NCBI RefSeq assembly: GCF_000384135.1
Contig: NZ_KB913028.1
Span: forward strand, 709,351-773,350
Length of the DNA: 64,000 bases
Reading direction: 5' to 3'
Origin: Succinispira mobilis DSM 6222
Lineage (GTDB): Bacteria; Bacillota; Negativicutes; Acidaminococcales; Succinispiraceae
Shown here one piece after another: positions 28,293 to 38,421 of this stretch (positions are counted from its first letter, which is position 1; every line of letters starts with the position of its first letter). The notes beneath the pieces were generated by a model. It searched no databases. It was not told where the DNA came from and worked only from the letters and a program-made list of their open reading frames with translations. The translations under genes and the position numbers were made by a program.

Positions 28293-29552
28293 GTGCAAAA
28301 CAATATTATTCAAGTTGAAGACCGTCCAGCTTTATTAAAGGCAATTCCCCTTAGTTTACAGCATCTGTTTGCGATGTTTGGGGCAACTGTTTTAGTACCA
28401 TTTTTATTTAAAATTGATCCTGCAATCTGTTTAATGATTAATGGAATCGGAACATTGTTGTATATTTTGCTAACTAAAGGAAAAATCCCTTCTTATTTAG
28501 GTTCTAGCTTTGCGTTTATTTCACCAGTGTTAGCGATAATACCAGTTTATGGTTATGCAGCTGCGCAATCGGGATTTATTGCTTTTGGCTTAACTTTTTG
28601 TCTGCTAGCGCTATTGATTAGATTGGTAGGAACTAATTGGATTAATGTTCTTTTCCCGCCGGCAGCAATGGGGGCGATAGCTGCTGTTATTGGTTTAGAG
28701 TTAGCACCAGTAGCTGCTTCTATGGCTGGCTTGACTGCTGAAATCGCTGATCCTAAAGCAATAACTGTTTCTTTGGCAACTTTAGCTGTAGCTGTTATTA
28801 GTTCCGTAGCTTTTAGAGGATTCTTAGCAATAATTCCAGTGTTGTTAGCTGTTATTTTTGGCTATATATTATCTTTTAGTTTGGGACTAGTTGATTTAGC
28901 ACCGGTTTATGCTGCCCCTTGGTTTAAAATGCCCGTGTTTCATGTACCGGAATTTAATTTACAAGCAATTATAATTATTTTGCCAGCTACTTTGGTTGTT
29001 CTGGCTGAACATATTAGTCATTTAGTTGTAACAGGTAATATTATCGGGCGGGACCTAATGAAACAACCAGGGTTAGCACGCTCTTTGTTTGCCGATGGAG
29101 TTTCTAATGTGTTTTCAGGATTTTTTGGAGCTACTCCTAATACTACTTATGGAGAAAACATTGGAGTAATGGCAATAACAAAAGTTTATAGTGTTTGGAT
29201 TATTGGTGGGGCAGCTGTATTTGCGATTATTCTTTCGTTTGTGGGTAAACTTTCAGAATTAATTAGAGGTATTCCTACACCTGTAATGGGCGGTATTTGT
29301 ATCTTGTTATTTGGAGTTATTGCAGCTTCGGGAATTAGAATGTTAGTAGATAGTAAAGTTGATTATAGTAAAACACAAAACTTAGTTTTAACGGCGATAA
29401 TTTTGACGGTGGGTGTTAGTGGCGCTAAATTAACCATTGGTACTGTAGCTTTACAGGGAATGGCTTTAGCTACTGTGGTTGCGATAGTTATGAGCTTGGT
29501 GTTTAAAATTTTCGAGTATCTAGGAATAACTAAATCTTTGCTAGCTAAGTAA
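28293..29552 (+). CDS. uraA: uracil permease (NCS2 family)
   Basis: 419-aa nucleobase:cation symporter of the xanthine/uracil permease family. Motifs include SLQHLFAMFGATVLVPFL, SYLGSSFAFI, the substrate-site LAEHISHLVV and GFFGATPNTTYGENIGVMAIT (residues ~285-305). The PyrR attenuator in the leader supports uracil as substrate. The GTG at 28293 is preferred because AGGAG ends 8 nt upstream; the earlier in-frame GTG (28284) overlaps it. No other pyrimidine gene is adjacent. Confidence 0.92.
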   Translation: MQNNIIQVEDRPALLKAIPLSLQHLFAMFGATVLVPFLFKIDPAICLMINGIGTLLYILLTKGKIPSYLGSSFAFISPVLAIIPVYGYAAAQSGFIAFGLTFCLLALLIRLVGTNWINVLFPPAAMGAIAAVIGLELAPVAASMAGLTAEIADPKAITVSLATLAVAVISSVAFRGFLAIIPVLLAVIFGYILSFSLGLVDLAPVYAAPWFKMPVFHVPEFNLQAIIIILPATLVVLAEHISHLVVTGNIIGRDLMKQPGLARSLFADGVSNVFSGFFGATPNTTYGENIGVMAITKVYSVWIIGGAAVFAIILSFVGKLSELIRGIPTPVMGGICILLFGVIAASGIRMLVDSKVDYSKTQNLVLTAIILTVGVSGAKLTIGTVALQGMALATVVAIVMSLVFKIFEYLGITKSLLAK

Positions 29553-29612
29553 TAAAGAAATTACTGAAAATTAGTGTCAAATTAAAAACTTTTATTACAA
29601 AAAATAAATAAA

Positions 29613-29641
29613 AAAGGATTTTTGCTTTTGGTGTAGAATAC
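29613..29641 (+). promoter_or_regulatory. sigma-H-type promoter upstream of hpf
   Basis: AAAGGATTT (29613-29621), an 11-nt spacer and GTAGAATAC (29633-29641) match the Bacillus SigH pattern RNAGGAWWW-N11/12-RNNGAATWW. It lies about 75 nt upstream of the hpf ATG. In B. subtilis hpf (yvyD) is transcribed by SigB and SigH, which makes the match credible. Confidence 0.6.
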
Positions 29642-29716
29642 TATCATTAATAGAAGTTGTAATCTAAAATTATTAACTGATTTCAACACTAACTATCCAG
29701 AGAGGATGTGTGACTT

Positions 29717-30259
29717 ATGATGGTAAACGTTAAAGGTAGAAACATTGAAATTACTCCTGCTTTAAAAGATTATGTAGAAAAACGCGTTAGTAAGGTTACA
29801 AGATATTTTTCAGATATCAAGGATATTAGTGCTTTATTAAAAGTAGAGAAAAATAAACAAATTGTTGAACTAACTGTTAATGCTGGTTATGTTTTACTTA
29901 GAGCTGAAGAAGGCACTAAGGATATGTATGAAGCGATTGATTTGGTAGTGGAAAAAATTGAAAAACAAATATCTAAACATAAAACTAAATTAACTAGACG
30001 CTTTAGAGATAGTGCTAGTTTTAAAAGTGAGTTAGTGGTTCCTTCTAAACAAGAAGAAGCAGATAATGAAGAGTTTAAAGTAGTGCGAAGCAAACGTTTT
30101 CCAATTAAACCAATGTCTATTGAAGAGGCAATTATGCAAATGAACTTGCTTAATCATTCCTTCTTTGTATATATTGATGCGGAAGATGATAGTATGGGAA
30201 TTGTTTATAAACGTCACGATGGAAATTATGGTTTAATCCAACCTGATATTAAAAAGTAA
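29717..30259 (+). CDS. hpf: ribosome hibernation promoting factor, long form
   Basis: The 180-aa protein binds 30S subunits and dimerises 70S ribosomes into inactive 100S particles in stationary phase. The N-terminal S30AE domain (MVNVKGRNIEITPALKDYV, KHKTKLTRRFRD) and the C-terminal dimerisation domain (KRFPIKPMSIEEAIMQMNLL, FFVYIDAED) are both present, which makes it the long type. The ATG at 29717 or 29720 could be used. A sigma-H-like promoter precedes it and a terminator follows, separating it from secA. Confidence 0.93.
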   Translation: MMVNVKGRNIEITPALKDYVEKRVSKVTRYFSDIKDISALLKVEKNKQIVELTVNAGYVLLRAEEGTKDMYEAIDLVVEKIEKQISKHKTKLTRRFRDSASFKSELVVPSKQEEADNEEFKVVRSKRFPIKPMSIEEAIMQMNLLNHSFFVYIDAEDDSMGIVYKRHDGNYGLIQPDIKK

Positions 30260-30270
30260 ATAAAAAAATT

Positions 30271-30318
30271 ACTCGCCCGTTAGAAATCATAAAGATACTA
30301 ATTGGGCGAGTTTTTTTG
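30271..30318 (+). terminator. intrinsic terminator after hpf
   Basis: Stem ACTCGCCC / GGGCGAGT with inner pairing and seven T. A further weaker hairpin (AAGCCTAA / TTAGGCTT, 30328-30364) follows before the secA promoter. Confidence 0.88.
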
Positions 30319-30373
30319 TATGAATAAAAGCCTAAATAATCTTTAGTACAGGAAGATTAGGCTTGCTTTGTTT

Positions 30374-30402
30374 TTGACTTTTACAGACCTTTCTGTTACA
30401 AT
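30374..30402 (+). promoter_or_regulatory. promoter of the secA-prfB operon
   Basis: -35 TTGACT (30374-30379), 17-nt spacer, -10 TACAAT (30397-30402). Close to consensus, about 80 nt before the secA start. Confidence 0.8.
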
Positions 30403-30481
30403 AAATAATTAGCAAACTATTGAAAAATAGCTGTTTTTACGAGAGTTAAACAATAGATAAAGATGATGAGGAGTGGTTTTT

Positions 30482-32998
30482 TTGCTCGGTTTTTTAAAGA
30501 AATTATTTGGCGACTCTAATGAAAAAGAATTAAAGAGAATGCAAGTTTACGTAGATAAAATAAATGCTCTTGAGCAAGATATGATTAATCTTACAGATGC
30601 AAAGCTTATTGCAAAAACTGATGATTTCAAGTGGCGCTTAGAAAAAGGTGAAACTTTAGATGAGTTGTTGCCTGAGGCGTTTGCAGTAGTTCGAGAAGCT
30701 TCAAAACGTGTTTTAGGGATGCGCCATTTTGATGTACAACTTATTGGTGGTATTGCTTTACACGAAGGTAAAATTGCAGAAATGCGAACTGGTGAGGGTA
30801 AAACTTTAGTATCCACTTTAGCTGCTTATTTAAACGCACTTTCAGGTAAAGGCGTGCATGTAGTTACGGTAAATGATTATCTAGCTAAACGTGATAGCAA
30901 TTGGATGGGTAAGTTACATAAATTTTTAGGTATGAATGTGGGCTTAATTATGCAAGGAATGGATTTTCCAGAACGTAAAGCTGCTTACAATGCTGATATT
31001 ACTTATGGAACTAATAATGAATTTGGTTTTGACTATTTAAGAGATAACATGGTTATTTATCCAGAACAAATGGTACAAAGACCTTTGAATTTTGCGATTG
31101 TTGATGAAGTGGATAGTATTTTAATAGATGAAGCGAGAACACCATTGATAATCTCTGGTCCAGGGGAACGCTCTACGGGCTTATATAATGTTTTAGCTGA
31201 AGTTGTAAAAAAATTAACTATTGAAGAAGATTATAAAATAGATGAAAAAGCTAAAACCGTAGCGCCAACGGAAAGCGGGATAGCTAAAGTTGAAAAAATG
31301 ATGAATATTACCAATATGTTTGATGGTGAAAACATTGAAGTTTCGCATCTGTTTAATCAGGCTTTACGGGCTAAAGAATTAATGCGTAGAGATCGTGATT
31401 ATGTTGTAAAAGATGGTGAAATTGTAATAATTGATGAATTTACAGGCCGGATGATGTTTGGTCGTCGTTATTCAGATGGATTACATCAATCTATTGAAGC
31501 TAAGGAAGGTGTAGTTGTTGAACGCGAAAGCCAAACTTTGGCGGCAATTACTTTTCAAAACTACTTTAGAATGTATGATAAATTAGGCGGGATGACTGGT
31601 ACAGCAAAAACAGAAGAACAAGAATTTCAAAATATTTATGGCGTAGATGTTTTAGTAATTCCTACGAATAAACCTTCGATGCGTAAAGATTTGCCAGATG
31701 TTGTTTATAAAAATAAACGTGCTAAATATAAAGCAGCGATTAATGAAATTACGGAATTACATGCAAAAGGGCAACCAGTATTGGTGGGCACTACTTCTAT
31801 TGAGCAATCTGAAAATCTTTCTAATATGTTAAAAAAGCAAGGCGTACCACATGCAGTATTAAATGCTAAACATCATGAAAAAGAAGCGGAAATTATTGCT
31901 AAAGCCGGTCAAAAAGGAGCGGTTACCATTGCCACTAACATGGCTGGTCGTGGGACTGACATTGTACTAGGTGAAGGTGTAGTAGAGCTTGGGGGCTTAC
32001 ATATTGTAGGTACGGAACGCCATGAAAGTCGTCGGATTGATAATCAATTGCGGGGTAGAGCGGCACGTCAAGGCGACCCTGGCTCAACTCGTTTCTATTT
32101 ATCTTTAGAGGATGATTTGATGCGTTTATTTGGCTCAGATAGTATCTCTAACATCATGGAAAAATTGGGGATGGAAGAAGATGACCCAATCGAACATGGT
32201 TTAGTTACGAAATCTATTGAGCAGGCACAAAAGAAAGTAGAGGCACATAACTTTAGTATTCGGAAATATGTTTTGGAATATGATGATGTTATGAATCAAC
32301 AACGGGAAGTAATCTACGCACAACGTAAGAAAATTTTAAGAGAAGAAAATCTTCCAGAAAATATTAGTGGCATGATTAGTAAAGTCGTAGAGCGGACCGT
32401 GGAAATGTATGCTCCTAAAGAAGTTTATCCCGAAGATTGGGATTTGGTAGCGATGATTGCTTATGCTGAAGAATATTACATGCCTACTGGTAAGTACACC
32501 CCTGAAGACTTAGGTAAATATAGCCGTGAAGAGCTTGGTGAATTTTTGCAGCAAGTTGCTGATGATAATTATCAAGAGCGCGAAAATGCCTTGGGCGAAG
32601 CAACCATGCGTGAATTAGAAAAAGTAATTATGTTAAAGATTGTGGATCAAAAGTGGATGGAACATCTAGATGCGATGGATATGTTGCGTGAAGGCATTGG
32701 ACTTAGAGCCTACGGACAAAAAGATCCTTTGGTGGAATATAAATTTGAAGCTTATGATATGTTTCAAGCCATGATAGATGCTATCCAAGATGACATTGTT
32801 AAGTATCTATATAAAATTAATTTTTTCAGCCAGCCGCAATTAGAAGATCACTTAGCTGAAGCAGAAACAGTACATGGTGAATCTCAAGAAGAAATTAAAA
32901 AAAAACCAATAGTTAATAAACATGATATTGGGCGAAATGATGATTGTCCCTGCAAAAGTGGCAGAAAATATAAAAACTGCTGTGGAAAAAACAAATAA
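30482..32998 (+). CDS. secA: preprotein translocase ATPase SecA
   Basis: Motor ATPase pushing preproteins through SecYEG. About 838 aa with Walker [14 protein letters not shown]-like [20 protein letters not shown], the [12 protein letters not shown] preprotein region, motor domain 2 ([25 protein letters not shown]), and the C-terminal zinc-binding SEC-C motif ([14 protein letters not shown]). TTG at 30482 is the likely start since GAGGAG ends 9 nt upstream, whereas the GTG at 30473 overlaps it. prfB begins 19 nt later, the usual secA-prfB pairing. Confidence 0.97.
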   Translation: MLGFLKKLFGDSNEKELKRMQVYVDKINALEQDMINLTDAKLIAKTDDFKWRLEKGETLDELLPEAFAVVREASKRVLGMRHFDVQLIGGIALHEGKIAEMRTGEGKTLVSTLAAYLNALSGKGVHVVTVNDYLAKRDSNWMGKLHKFLGMNVGLIMQGMDFPERKAAYNADITYGTNNEFGFDYLRDNMVIYPEQMVQRPLNFAIVDEVDSILIDEARTPLIISGPGERSTGLYNVLAEVVKKLTIEEDYKIDEKAKTVAPTESGIAKVEKMMNITNMFDGENIEVSHLFNQALRAKELMRRDRDYVVKDGEIVIIDEFTGRMMFGRRYSDGLHQSIEAKEGVVVERESQTLAAITFQNYFRMYDKLGGMTGTAKTEEQEFQNIYGVDVLVIPTNKPSMRKDLPDVVYKNKRAKYKAAINEITELHAKGQPVLVGTTSIEQSENLSNMLKKQGVPHAVLNAKHHEKEAEIIAKAGQKGAVTIATNMAGRGTDIVLGEGVVELGGLHIVGTERHESRRIDNQLRGRAARQGDPGSTRFYLSLEDDLMRLFGSDSISNIMEKLGMEEDDPIEHGLVTKSIEQAQKKVEAHNFSIRKYVLEYDDVMNQQREVIYAQRKKILREENLPENISGMISKVVERTVEMYAPKEVYPEDWDLVAMIAYAEEYYMPTGKYTPEDLGKYSREELGEFLQQVADDNYQERENALGEATMRELEKVIMLKIVDQKWMEHLDAMDMLREGIGLRAYGQKDPLVEYKFEAYDMFQAMIDAIQDDIVKYLYKINFFSQPQLEDHLAEAETVHGESQEEIKKKPIVNKHDIGRNDDCPCKSGRKYKNCCGKNK

Positions 32999-33017
32999 AT
33001 TTGGTTAGGTGGAGCAA

Positions 33018-34113
33018 GTGTTATTAGATGATTATAAATTAGAATTAGTTAGCTTAAGTAATAAAGCCAAGCAACTTAGGAGGTCTCTTTGAAATTGCTA
33101 GCAAAATAGAGCGAATAGAGCAGCTAGAATATGAAATGGGCCGACAAGATTTTTGGGATGAAGTAGAAAAGGCCCAGAAAATTGCTCAAGAATTAAATGC
33201 TCTAAAAAGCAGCGTTGACCTATTTGCTAAGTTGGAAAATCGCTTAGAAGATGCCAATGTTTTATTAGCAATGGCGCTAGAAGAAGATGATCAAGAACTA
33301 GGTAAGGAAATAGCTTGTGAGGTAGAGAGTTTGCAAAGTGATTTGCATAATTTAGAGTTGGCCACTTTGCTTAAGGGTGAGTACGATAAGAGTAATGCAA
33401 TCATTACTTTACATGCAGGAGCAGGCGGAACCGAGGCTCAAGATTGGGTACAAATGTTGTTGCGAATGTATGGACGCTATGCTGAACGAGCTGGTTTTAA
33501 ATTGGAATTATTAGACTATTTGGCCGGCGATGAAGCTGGTGTTAAAAGTGCAACTTTGCAGATTAATGGCTATAATGCCTACGGCTATCTAAAGTCGGAA
33601 AAAGGTGTGCATCGGTTAGTGCGTATTTCTCCATTTGATGCTAATGCTAGACGACACACTTCTTTTGCGGCTGTGGATGTGATGCCAGAGGTAGCGGACA
33701 ATATTGAAGTTGTTATTAATAGTGCTGATTTGCGTATTGATACTTATCGAGCTAGTGGAGCAGGTGGACAGCATATCAATAAAACGGATTCTGCGGTACG
33801 GATCACACATATACCCACGGGAGTTGTAGTGCAATGTCAGAGTGAACGTTCCCAGATTCAAAATAGAGAACGCTGTATGCGCTTACTTAGAGCAAGGTTA
33901 TTTGAATTGGAATTAGAAAAACAAGCTAAAATTCGCGACGGTATTGCCGGAGAATATCAAGCTATAGAGTGGGGAAGTCAAATTCGCAGTTATGTTTTTC
34001 ATCCCTATAATTTAGTTAAAGATCATCGTACAGGCGCAGAAACAGGAAACTCTCAAGCAGTCATGGATGGTGATTTAGATATTTTCATACAAGCATATTT
34101 GCGCAAGGGATAG
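33018..34113 (+). CDS. prfB: peptide chain release factor 2, with programmed +1 frameshift
   Basis: Releases peptides at UGA/UAA. The gene is in two frames: 24 codons from GTG 33018 to CTT 33087-33089, then TGA at 33090. Slippage on CTTTGA continues in the +1 frame from 33091. The internal Shine-Dalgarno AGGAGG (33078-33083) that stimulates the shift is present. The joined product is about 364 aa, with the SPF-type tripeptide in VRISPFDANARR and the catalytic GGQ in SGAGGQHINKT. Low RF2 lets the ribosome pause at TGA and shift, giving autoregulation. The first frame could be missed by automated annotation. Confidence 0.95.
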
Positions 34114-34125
34114 GTGGAGAGGTTC

Positions 34126-36180
34126 TTGCAATTAAAAAAACAGAACATATTTTTATATGTATTAATTATTGCAGGCTTGGCTTGCGCATTGCTGATAAAT
34201 TTTCAGCGTCATAAAGTTGAGCAGGCTAACAATCAAGTTGAAATGCTTATGGAATATGAAGACCTGCTAAAATTAGCTGCAAATACTGGTCATAGCTCTA
34301 GAGAGACTTTGGCTGATTTCAAAGCTAAGGGTATTACTAGTTTAGCGGTTTATGAAACAACTTTAGAAAAATTAGTAGCCAAAGGCACAGTAAGTGTTTT
34401 AAGTAATGGCGAAGTTGCAAATTGGCAACGCTTAGATTTAGATGCACGCTTGCCTTGGGCAAAGAACTTAACTAAGGAACAATTGTCGGAAACTGGTGTT
34501 TATGTTATCGGTGAACAGGGTGTTCACTGGCAAGAACTAGTAGCAGACGTACAACAAAGATTTGCAAAAAGCAAAATAATTGCAGATGGACAAAAACCAG
34601 TATTGTTTATTGCTGGTGACTATAAGAGTATTATTGAACAGCACTTGGGCTTTTCAACTCAAGAAATGCAAGCAGTAGTACAAGCTGGTTTTTATTTAAC
34701 CGTAAGGCCAACTAACTATCAAAACGTGAACAAAGAAAATATAAATCACGTTTTTGCACGCCTAGATGCCGCTAAAGTGCCAGTTACTTCGATGTTATTT
34801 TCGGGGAAACAATCTTTGGGAGCTGAAGCTGAGTTAGAGTTAACAGCGCAAAAATTAAAAGAACGCCATATTACCTTGGCTATGACAGAACATATTGTTC
34901 AGTTGCAATTTGCACCAATGGCGGGGATCGAAAAATTAGCAAAAATGCTAGATTATAATGTAGCTAGGCTATATGTTATTGATCCTGCTGAACAAAAGAA
35001 AATTTCAGTAAAAGAAGCGGTACGCAGATTTGCTTTGACTGATGAAGAACGAAATATTAGAGTGAATTTTTTGAAAACCTTTGAACAAGCAGAGTTAGAT
35101 CAAGATTTATATGCAATGAACCTTGATTACATAGATCAAATTGCTCAAAAGGTTCAAGCGCGTGGTTTTGCTTTAAACAAGGCGGGCGTTTTTAGTGAGT
35201 TTTTTCCTAGTAAATTGTTGTTGATTCCGATAATTGCAGGTGCTGTAGCCGCTTGTGTGTTGTATTTAAGCTGTTATTGGCAGTTTTCTTATTATAGACA
35301 AAATTTACTGGCCCTGATATTGACGGTGATATTAAGTGCTTTGTTGTTGATAACTAATGGTACTAGCGTGCGACAACTGATTGCATTTGCTAGCGCTGTA
35401 GTTTTTCCAACTCTGAGCATGTTGTATATTATAACCATTTGGGATAAAACACAACAACCGTTAAAAAGTTTTGCTAGGATTTTATTAAATGCTAGTGGTC
35501 AACTAAGTTTAGCGGTGACCTTGTCGTTAATTGGCGGTATGTATTTGGCTGCTATCTTGAGTGATTTGAGATTCTTTTTGGAATTAGATATCTACCGCGG
35601 CGTTAAGCTAACTTTTATTATGCCAATTGTTTTAGTGGCCTTGTATTATGTTTATAAACATAATTTGTTTAATAACAAGAGTACAAAAGCTGGATTTGCT
35701 GGTTTATTGAGCCAATTAAAAACATTTTTGAATTATCCAATTTATGTGAAGAGCTTAGTTGTTGCGGGAATATTATTATTTGTAGCTTGGGTTTTTATTG
35801 GTCGTTCGGGACATACAGCTGGTGTACCTGTGCCAGCAATTGAAGTCAAGTTGCGTCTTTTTTTAGAAGAAGTAATGTATGCCCGTCCACGTGAAAAAGA
35901 ATTTATGGTCGGACATGTTGCTTTCTTTTTAGCAGCTATCGCGAGCTATAGATTTTATCCGCGAATTTTAACTTTTATATTTGTGTGCTTGGCTACTATT
36001 GGACAAGGATCTTTAGTGCAAACATTTGCACATATGCGAACTCCAGTTGTTATGTCGGTGATTAGGGCTTTAGATGGCTTAGCATTAGGGATAGTTTGCG
36101 CGGTATTAGTTAGTTTTATTTTTAATATAATTTACCCCTATGCAAAAAAACTGGAAAGTGAGTTAAATACCGATGAATAG
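34126..36180 (+). CDS. DUF5693 family polytopic membrane protein
   Basis: 684 aa: an N-terminal membrane helix (NIFLYVLIIAGLACALLI), an extracytoplasmic domain of about 320 residues, then some eight membrane helices in the C-terminal half. Family members are usually encoded next to csaB, as here, where the next gene overlaps by 8 bp. It may act in envelope polymer modification or SLH-domain anchoring, but no function is proven. The start is uncertain: TTG 34126 follows a GGTGGAGAGG site; an in-frame GTG at 34114 directly follows the prfB stop. Confidence 0.75.
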   Translation: MQLKKQNIFLYVLIIAGLACALLINFQRHKVEQANNQVEMLMEYEDLLKLAANTGHSSRETLADFKAKGITSLAVYETTLEKLVAKGTVSVLSNGEVANWQRLDLDARLPWAKNLTKEQLSETGVYVIGEQGVHWQELVADVQQRFAKSKIIADGQKPVLFIAGDYKSIIEQHLGFSTQEMQAVVQAGFYLTVRPTNYQNVNKENINHVFARLDAAKVPVTSMLFSGKQSLGAEAELELTAQKLKERHITLAMTEHIVQLQFAPMAGIEKLAKMLDYNVARLYVIDPAEQKKISVKEAVRRFALTDEERNIRVNFLKTFEQAELDQDLYAMNLDYIDQIAQKVQARGFALNKAGVFSEFFPSKLLLIPIIAGAVAACVLYLSCYWQFSYYRQNLLALILTVILSALLLITNGTSVRQLIAFASAVVFPTLSMLYIITIWDKTQQPLKSFARILLNASGQLSLAVTLSLIGGMYLAAILSDLRFFLELDIYRGVKLTFIMPIVLVALYYVYKHNLFNNKSTKAGFAGLLSQLKTFLNYPIYVKSLVVAGILLFVAWVFIGRSGHTAGVPVPAIEVKLRLFLEEVMYARPREKEFMVGHVAFFLAAIASYRFYPRILTFIFVCLATIGQGSLVQTFAHMRTPVVMSVIRALDGLALGIVCAVLVSFIFNIIYPYAKKLESELNTDE

Positions 36181-37273
36181 GGTATTGATTTCAGGCTATT
36201 ATGGATTTGCCAATGCTGGAGACGAGGCAATGTTATCGGCCATTATAGCCTCACTAAAAGATATAAAGTCTGATATTGAGATTGTGGTTATCTCTGGTAA
36301 TCCAGAAGTTACTGCAAAAGCATATAATATAAAAGCAATTCCGAGGTTTAGTTTTTGGCAAATTTTAAAGCAACTTTGTAAAGCTGACTTGCTTATTTCA
36401 GGCGGTGGGAGCCTATTGCAAGATATAACTAGTGAACGGAGTTTGTATTATTATTTGTCGATTATTCAAATGGCAAAAATTTTAGGCAAAAAAGTAATGC
36501 TATACGGACAAGGCATTGGCCCATTGCAAGGCAGTTTGGCAAAGAAAATTACAGCTTTGGTTTGTAACCAAGCAGATTGTATTACCGTGCGTGACGAAGG
36601 ATCTGCTTTAGAACTAAAGGCTTTGGGCTTAAAACAGCAACAATTGTTTGTTACTGCTGATCCAGTCTTTGCGATGCATGCTGTTAGTAAAGATTTAGGA
36701 CAAAGAATTTTAAAAAAATATAATTTTAAAGGGGCTAAGCCTGTAATTGGAATTTCAGTAAGACAATGGTTAAAATTAGAAAATTATAAGTATGTATTAG
36801 CTAAAGTTGCTGATTATGCTGTGACAAAATATGATGCGCGAATAGTTTTTTTACCAATGCATTATCCTCAGGATTTGAAAGTGTCACAAGAAATTGCCGA
36901 TCTGATGCTACATAAGCAAAGGGCGTTAGTTTTAGAAGAATTGTATAGTACAGAAGAATTTTTGTCGGTGATTGGCAACTTTGATTTATTAATTGGAGTG
37001 CGGTTGCATGCACTAATATTTGCCGCGGTTATGCAAGTACCAATAATTGGAATTTCTTATGATCCCAAAATTGATCGATTTTTGCAAGGGGTGCAAGCTA
37101 CTGCTGTAGCTTGTTTAGACACTTTAAGTCTAGATGTTTTAATAGAAAAAGTGGATGCTGTTTTGCATAATATCGAGCAAGAAAGGCAGATACAAAGCAC
37201 TTGTGTCAAAAAATTGCGGGAAGCAGCACAAGAAAACGCACAAATTGCTATGGATTTGTTACTTAGAAAATAA
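36173..37273 (+). CDS. csaB: polysaccharide pyruvyl transferase CsaB
   Basis: Transfers pyruvate from PEP to envelope polysaccharide; in Bacillus this makes the ligand for SLH-domain surface proteins. 366 aa with the N-terminal GYYGFANAGDEAMLSAI, DLLISGGGSLLQD and GQGIGPL motifs, and a C-terminal GVRLHALIFAA block, all typical of CsaB. It overlaps the DUF5693 gene by 8 bp, so they are co-translated. SLH-domain proteins are not in the window. Confidence 0.9.
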   Translation: MNRVLISGYYGFANAGDEAMLSAIIASLKDIKSDIEIVVISGNPEVTAKAYNIKAIPRFSFWQILKQLCKADLLISGGGSLLQDITSERSLYYYLSIIQMAKILGKKVMLYGQGIGPLQGSLAKKITALVCNQADCITVRDEGSALELKALGLKQQQLFVTADPVFAMHAVSKDLGQRILKKYNFKGAKPVIGISVRQWLKLENYKYVLAKVADYAVTKYDARIVFLPMHYPQDLKVSQEIADLMLHKQRALVLEELYSTEEFLSVIGNFDLLIGVRLHALIFAAVMQVPIIGISYDPKIDRFLQGVQATAVACLDTLSLDVLIEKVDAVLHNIEQERQIQSTCVKKLREAAQENAQIAMDLLLRK

Positions 37274-37282
37274 ATATGTTAA

Positions 37283-37312
37283 AGATAGGCTACAAAATTT
37301 GGCCTATCTCTA
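37283..37312 (+). terminator. terminator-like hairpin after csaB
   Basis: Stem AGATAGGC / GCCTATCT with a 10-nt loop; the following sequence CTAACTTTATA is only weakly T-rich. Confidence 0.55.
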
Positions 37313-37355
37313 ACTTTATAATAACGATTTAGCGTAATTTTAAGGTGGTGTGAAT

Positions 37356-38324
37356 GTGATAAAGTTTCAAAGTGCCAGTGAGTGTGTCCGTTACTTTTAT
37401 AATAGTTATCTAATTGAGCGCAATCATGAAAATCTAGCTGTAATTTTAAATGAAAAAAGTAGTTTTTTTGGAACAAAATTAATGGAAGTTGCCAGTTGTT
37501 ATGAAGAGACAGTTGAACTATTACATGGACGAAATAATACTGAGGCAAAAAATTTTGAGGTGAAAGAATTATGGCTAACTGAAACACCACTTAGCCAAGA
37601 AATATTTTTAGTAAATGGCGAGTTGGAATTAACTAATACAGCGATGGGTAACCTTGACTTGGAGGGGAAAAATCGAATCCGTTTGACAGCTATTTGTAAA
37701 AAAAATGCAGATACTGCAAAAATTACGCATTTTCATTTATCCGTACCAGAGCAAGGGGTTGCTAGTGAGCTACTAAATCCTTTGGCGGAGTTACTAAAAA
37801 AGAATAAACAGTTAGAAGATATTTTATTAATGCAGACGCAAGCTCTTGAAAAACAGGCGCAATTAGATGTGATGACCAATATTTTGAATCACAAAGCAAT
37901 AGTAGCTACTTTACAAAACATGACTACGACAGAAAAGTGTAAGTATAAAGAGTTAGCAATTTTAATTATTGACATTGATGATTTTAAACTAATTAATGAT
38001 TCGCAGGGGCGTGCCGCTGGCGATGCAGTAATTTTGGATCTGGTGGCTTTAATTCAAGATAATATTCGTCCCAGTGATATATTAGGTCGTTATGGTGGGG
38101 ATGAATTTATGTTATTACTACCGAATGCAGATCGCAAACAGGCTAAAATTGTGGTAGAGCGGCTTAAAAGAGTAGCTTTAAATCGTAATTTCAAAGATTA
38201 TGATGGGGTGGTTAGTGTTAGCATTGGTTGTGCACAGTACGAAACTGGTAAAGATATCGAAAATCTTATCAAAGAAGCAGAAGAAAACTTGGAAAATGAT
38301 AAAAAAGATAAATTGTACTCTTGA
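37356..38324 (+). CDS. GGDEF diguanylate cyclase with SnoaL-like N-terminal domain
   Basis: 323 aa. The N-terminal ~150 residues (SASECVRYFYNSYLIERNHE...) resemble the nuclear-transport-factor-2/SnoaL-like sensory fold found before some GGDEF domains, followed by a coiled coil (LAELLKKNKQLEDILL). The GGDEF domain has IIDIDDFKLINDSQGRAAGD and the intact active site RYGGDEF, with an inhibitory RPSD I-site five residues upstream. It probably makes c-di-GMP in the cytosol. The N-terminal ligand is unknown. GTG 37356 follows AAGGTGG by 7 nt; an earlier in-frame GTG at 37350 is less likely. Confidence 0.85.
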   Translation: MIKFQSASECVRYFYNSYLIERNHENLAVILNEKSSFFGTKLMEVASCYEETVELLHGRNNTEAKNFEVKELWLTETPLSQEIFLVNGELELTNTAMGNLDLEGKNRIRLTAICKKNADTAKITHFHLSVPEQGVASELLNPLAELLKKNKQLEDILLMQTQALEKQAQLDVMTNILNHKAIVATLQNMTTTEKCKYKELAILIIDIDDFKLINDSQGRAAGDAVILDLVALIQDNIRPSDILGRYGGDEFMLLLPNADRKQAKIVVERLKRVALNRNFKDYDGVVSVSIGCAQYETGKDIENLIKEAEENLENDKKDKLYS

Positions 38325-38340
38325 TATTTAACTATTATCT

Positions 38341-38374
38341 GAGGTGAGATAATTATTCTTACCTCTTTTTATTT
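38341..38374 (+). terminator. intrinsic terminator after the GGDEF gene
   Basis: Stem GAGGT(GAGA) / (TCTT)ACCTC with a TTTTTATTTT tail. This is the only structure in the short gap before thiT, so no TPP riboswitch precedes thiT. Confidence 0.75.
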
Positions 38375-38421
38375 TAAAAGACAAATAAGTTTGGGTGAAG
38401 TCAGAATTCAAGGAGAAGATA

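Noticed and set aside
38325-38421. Possible TPP riboswitch before thiT
   Set aside because: The gap holds only a terminator; no thi-box sequence such as CTGAGA...ACCTGA was seen.
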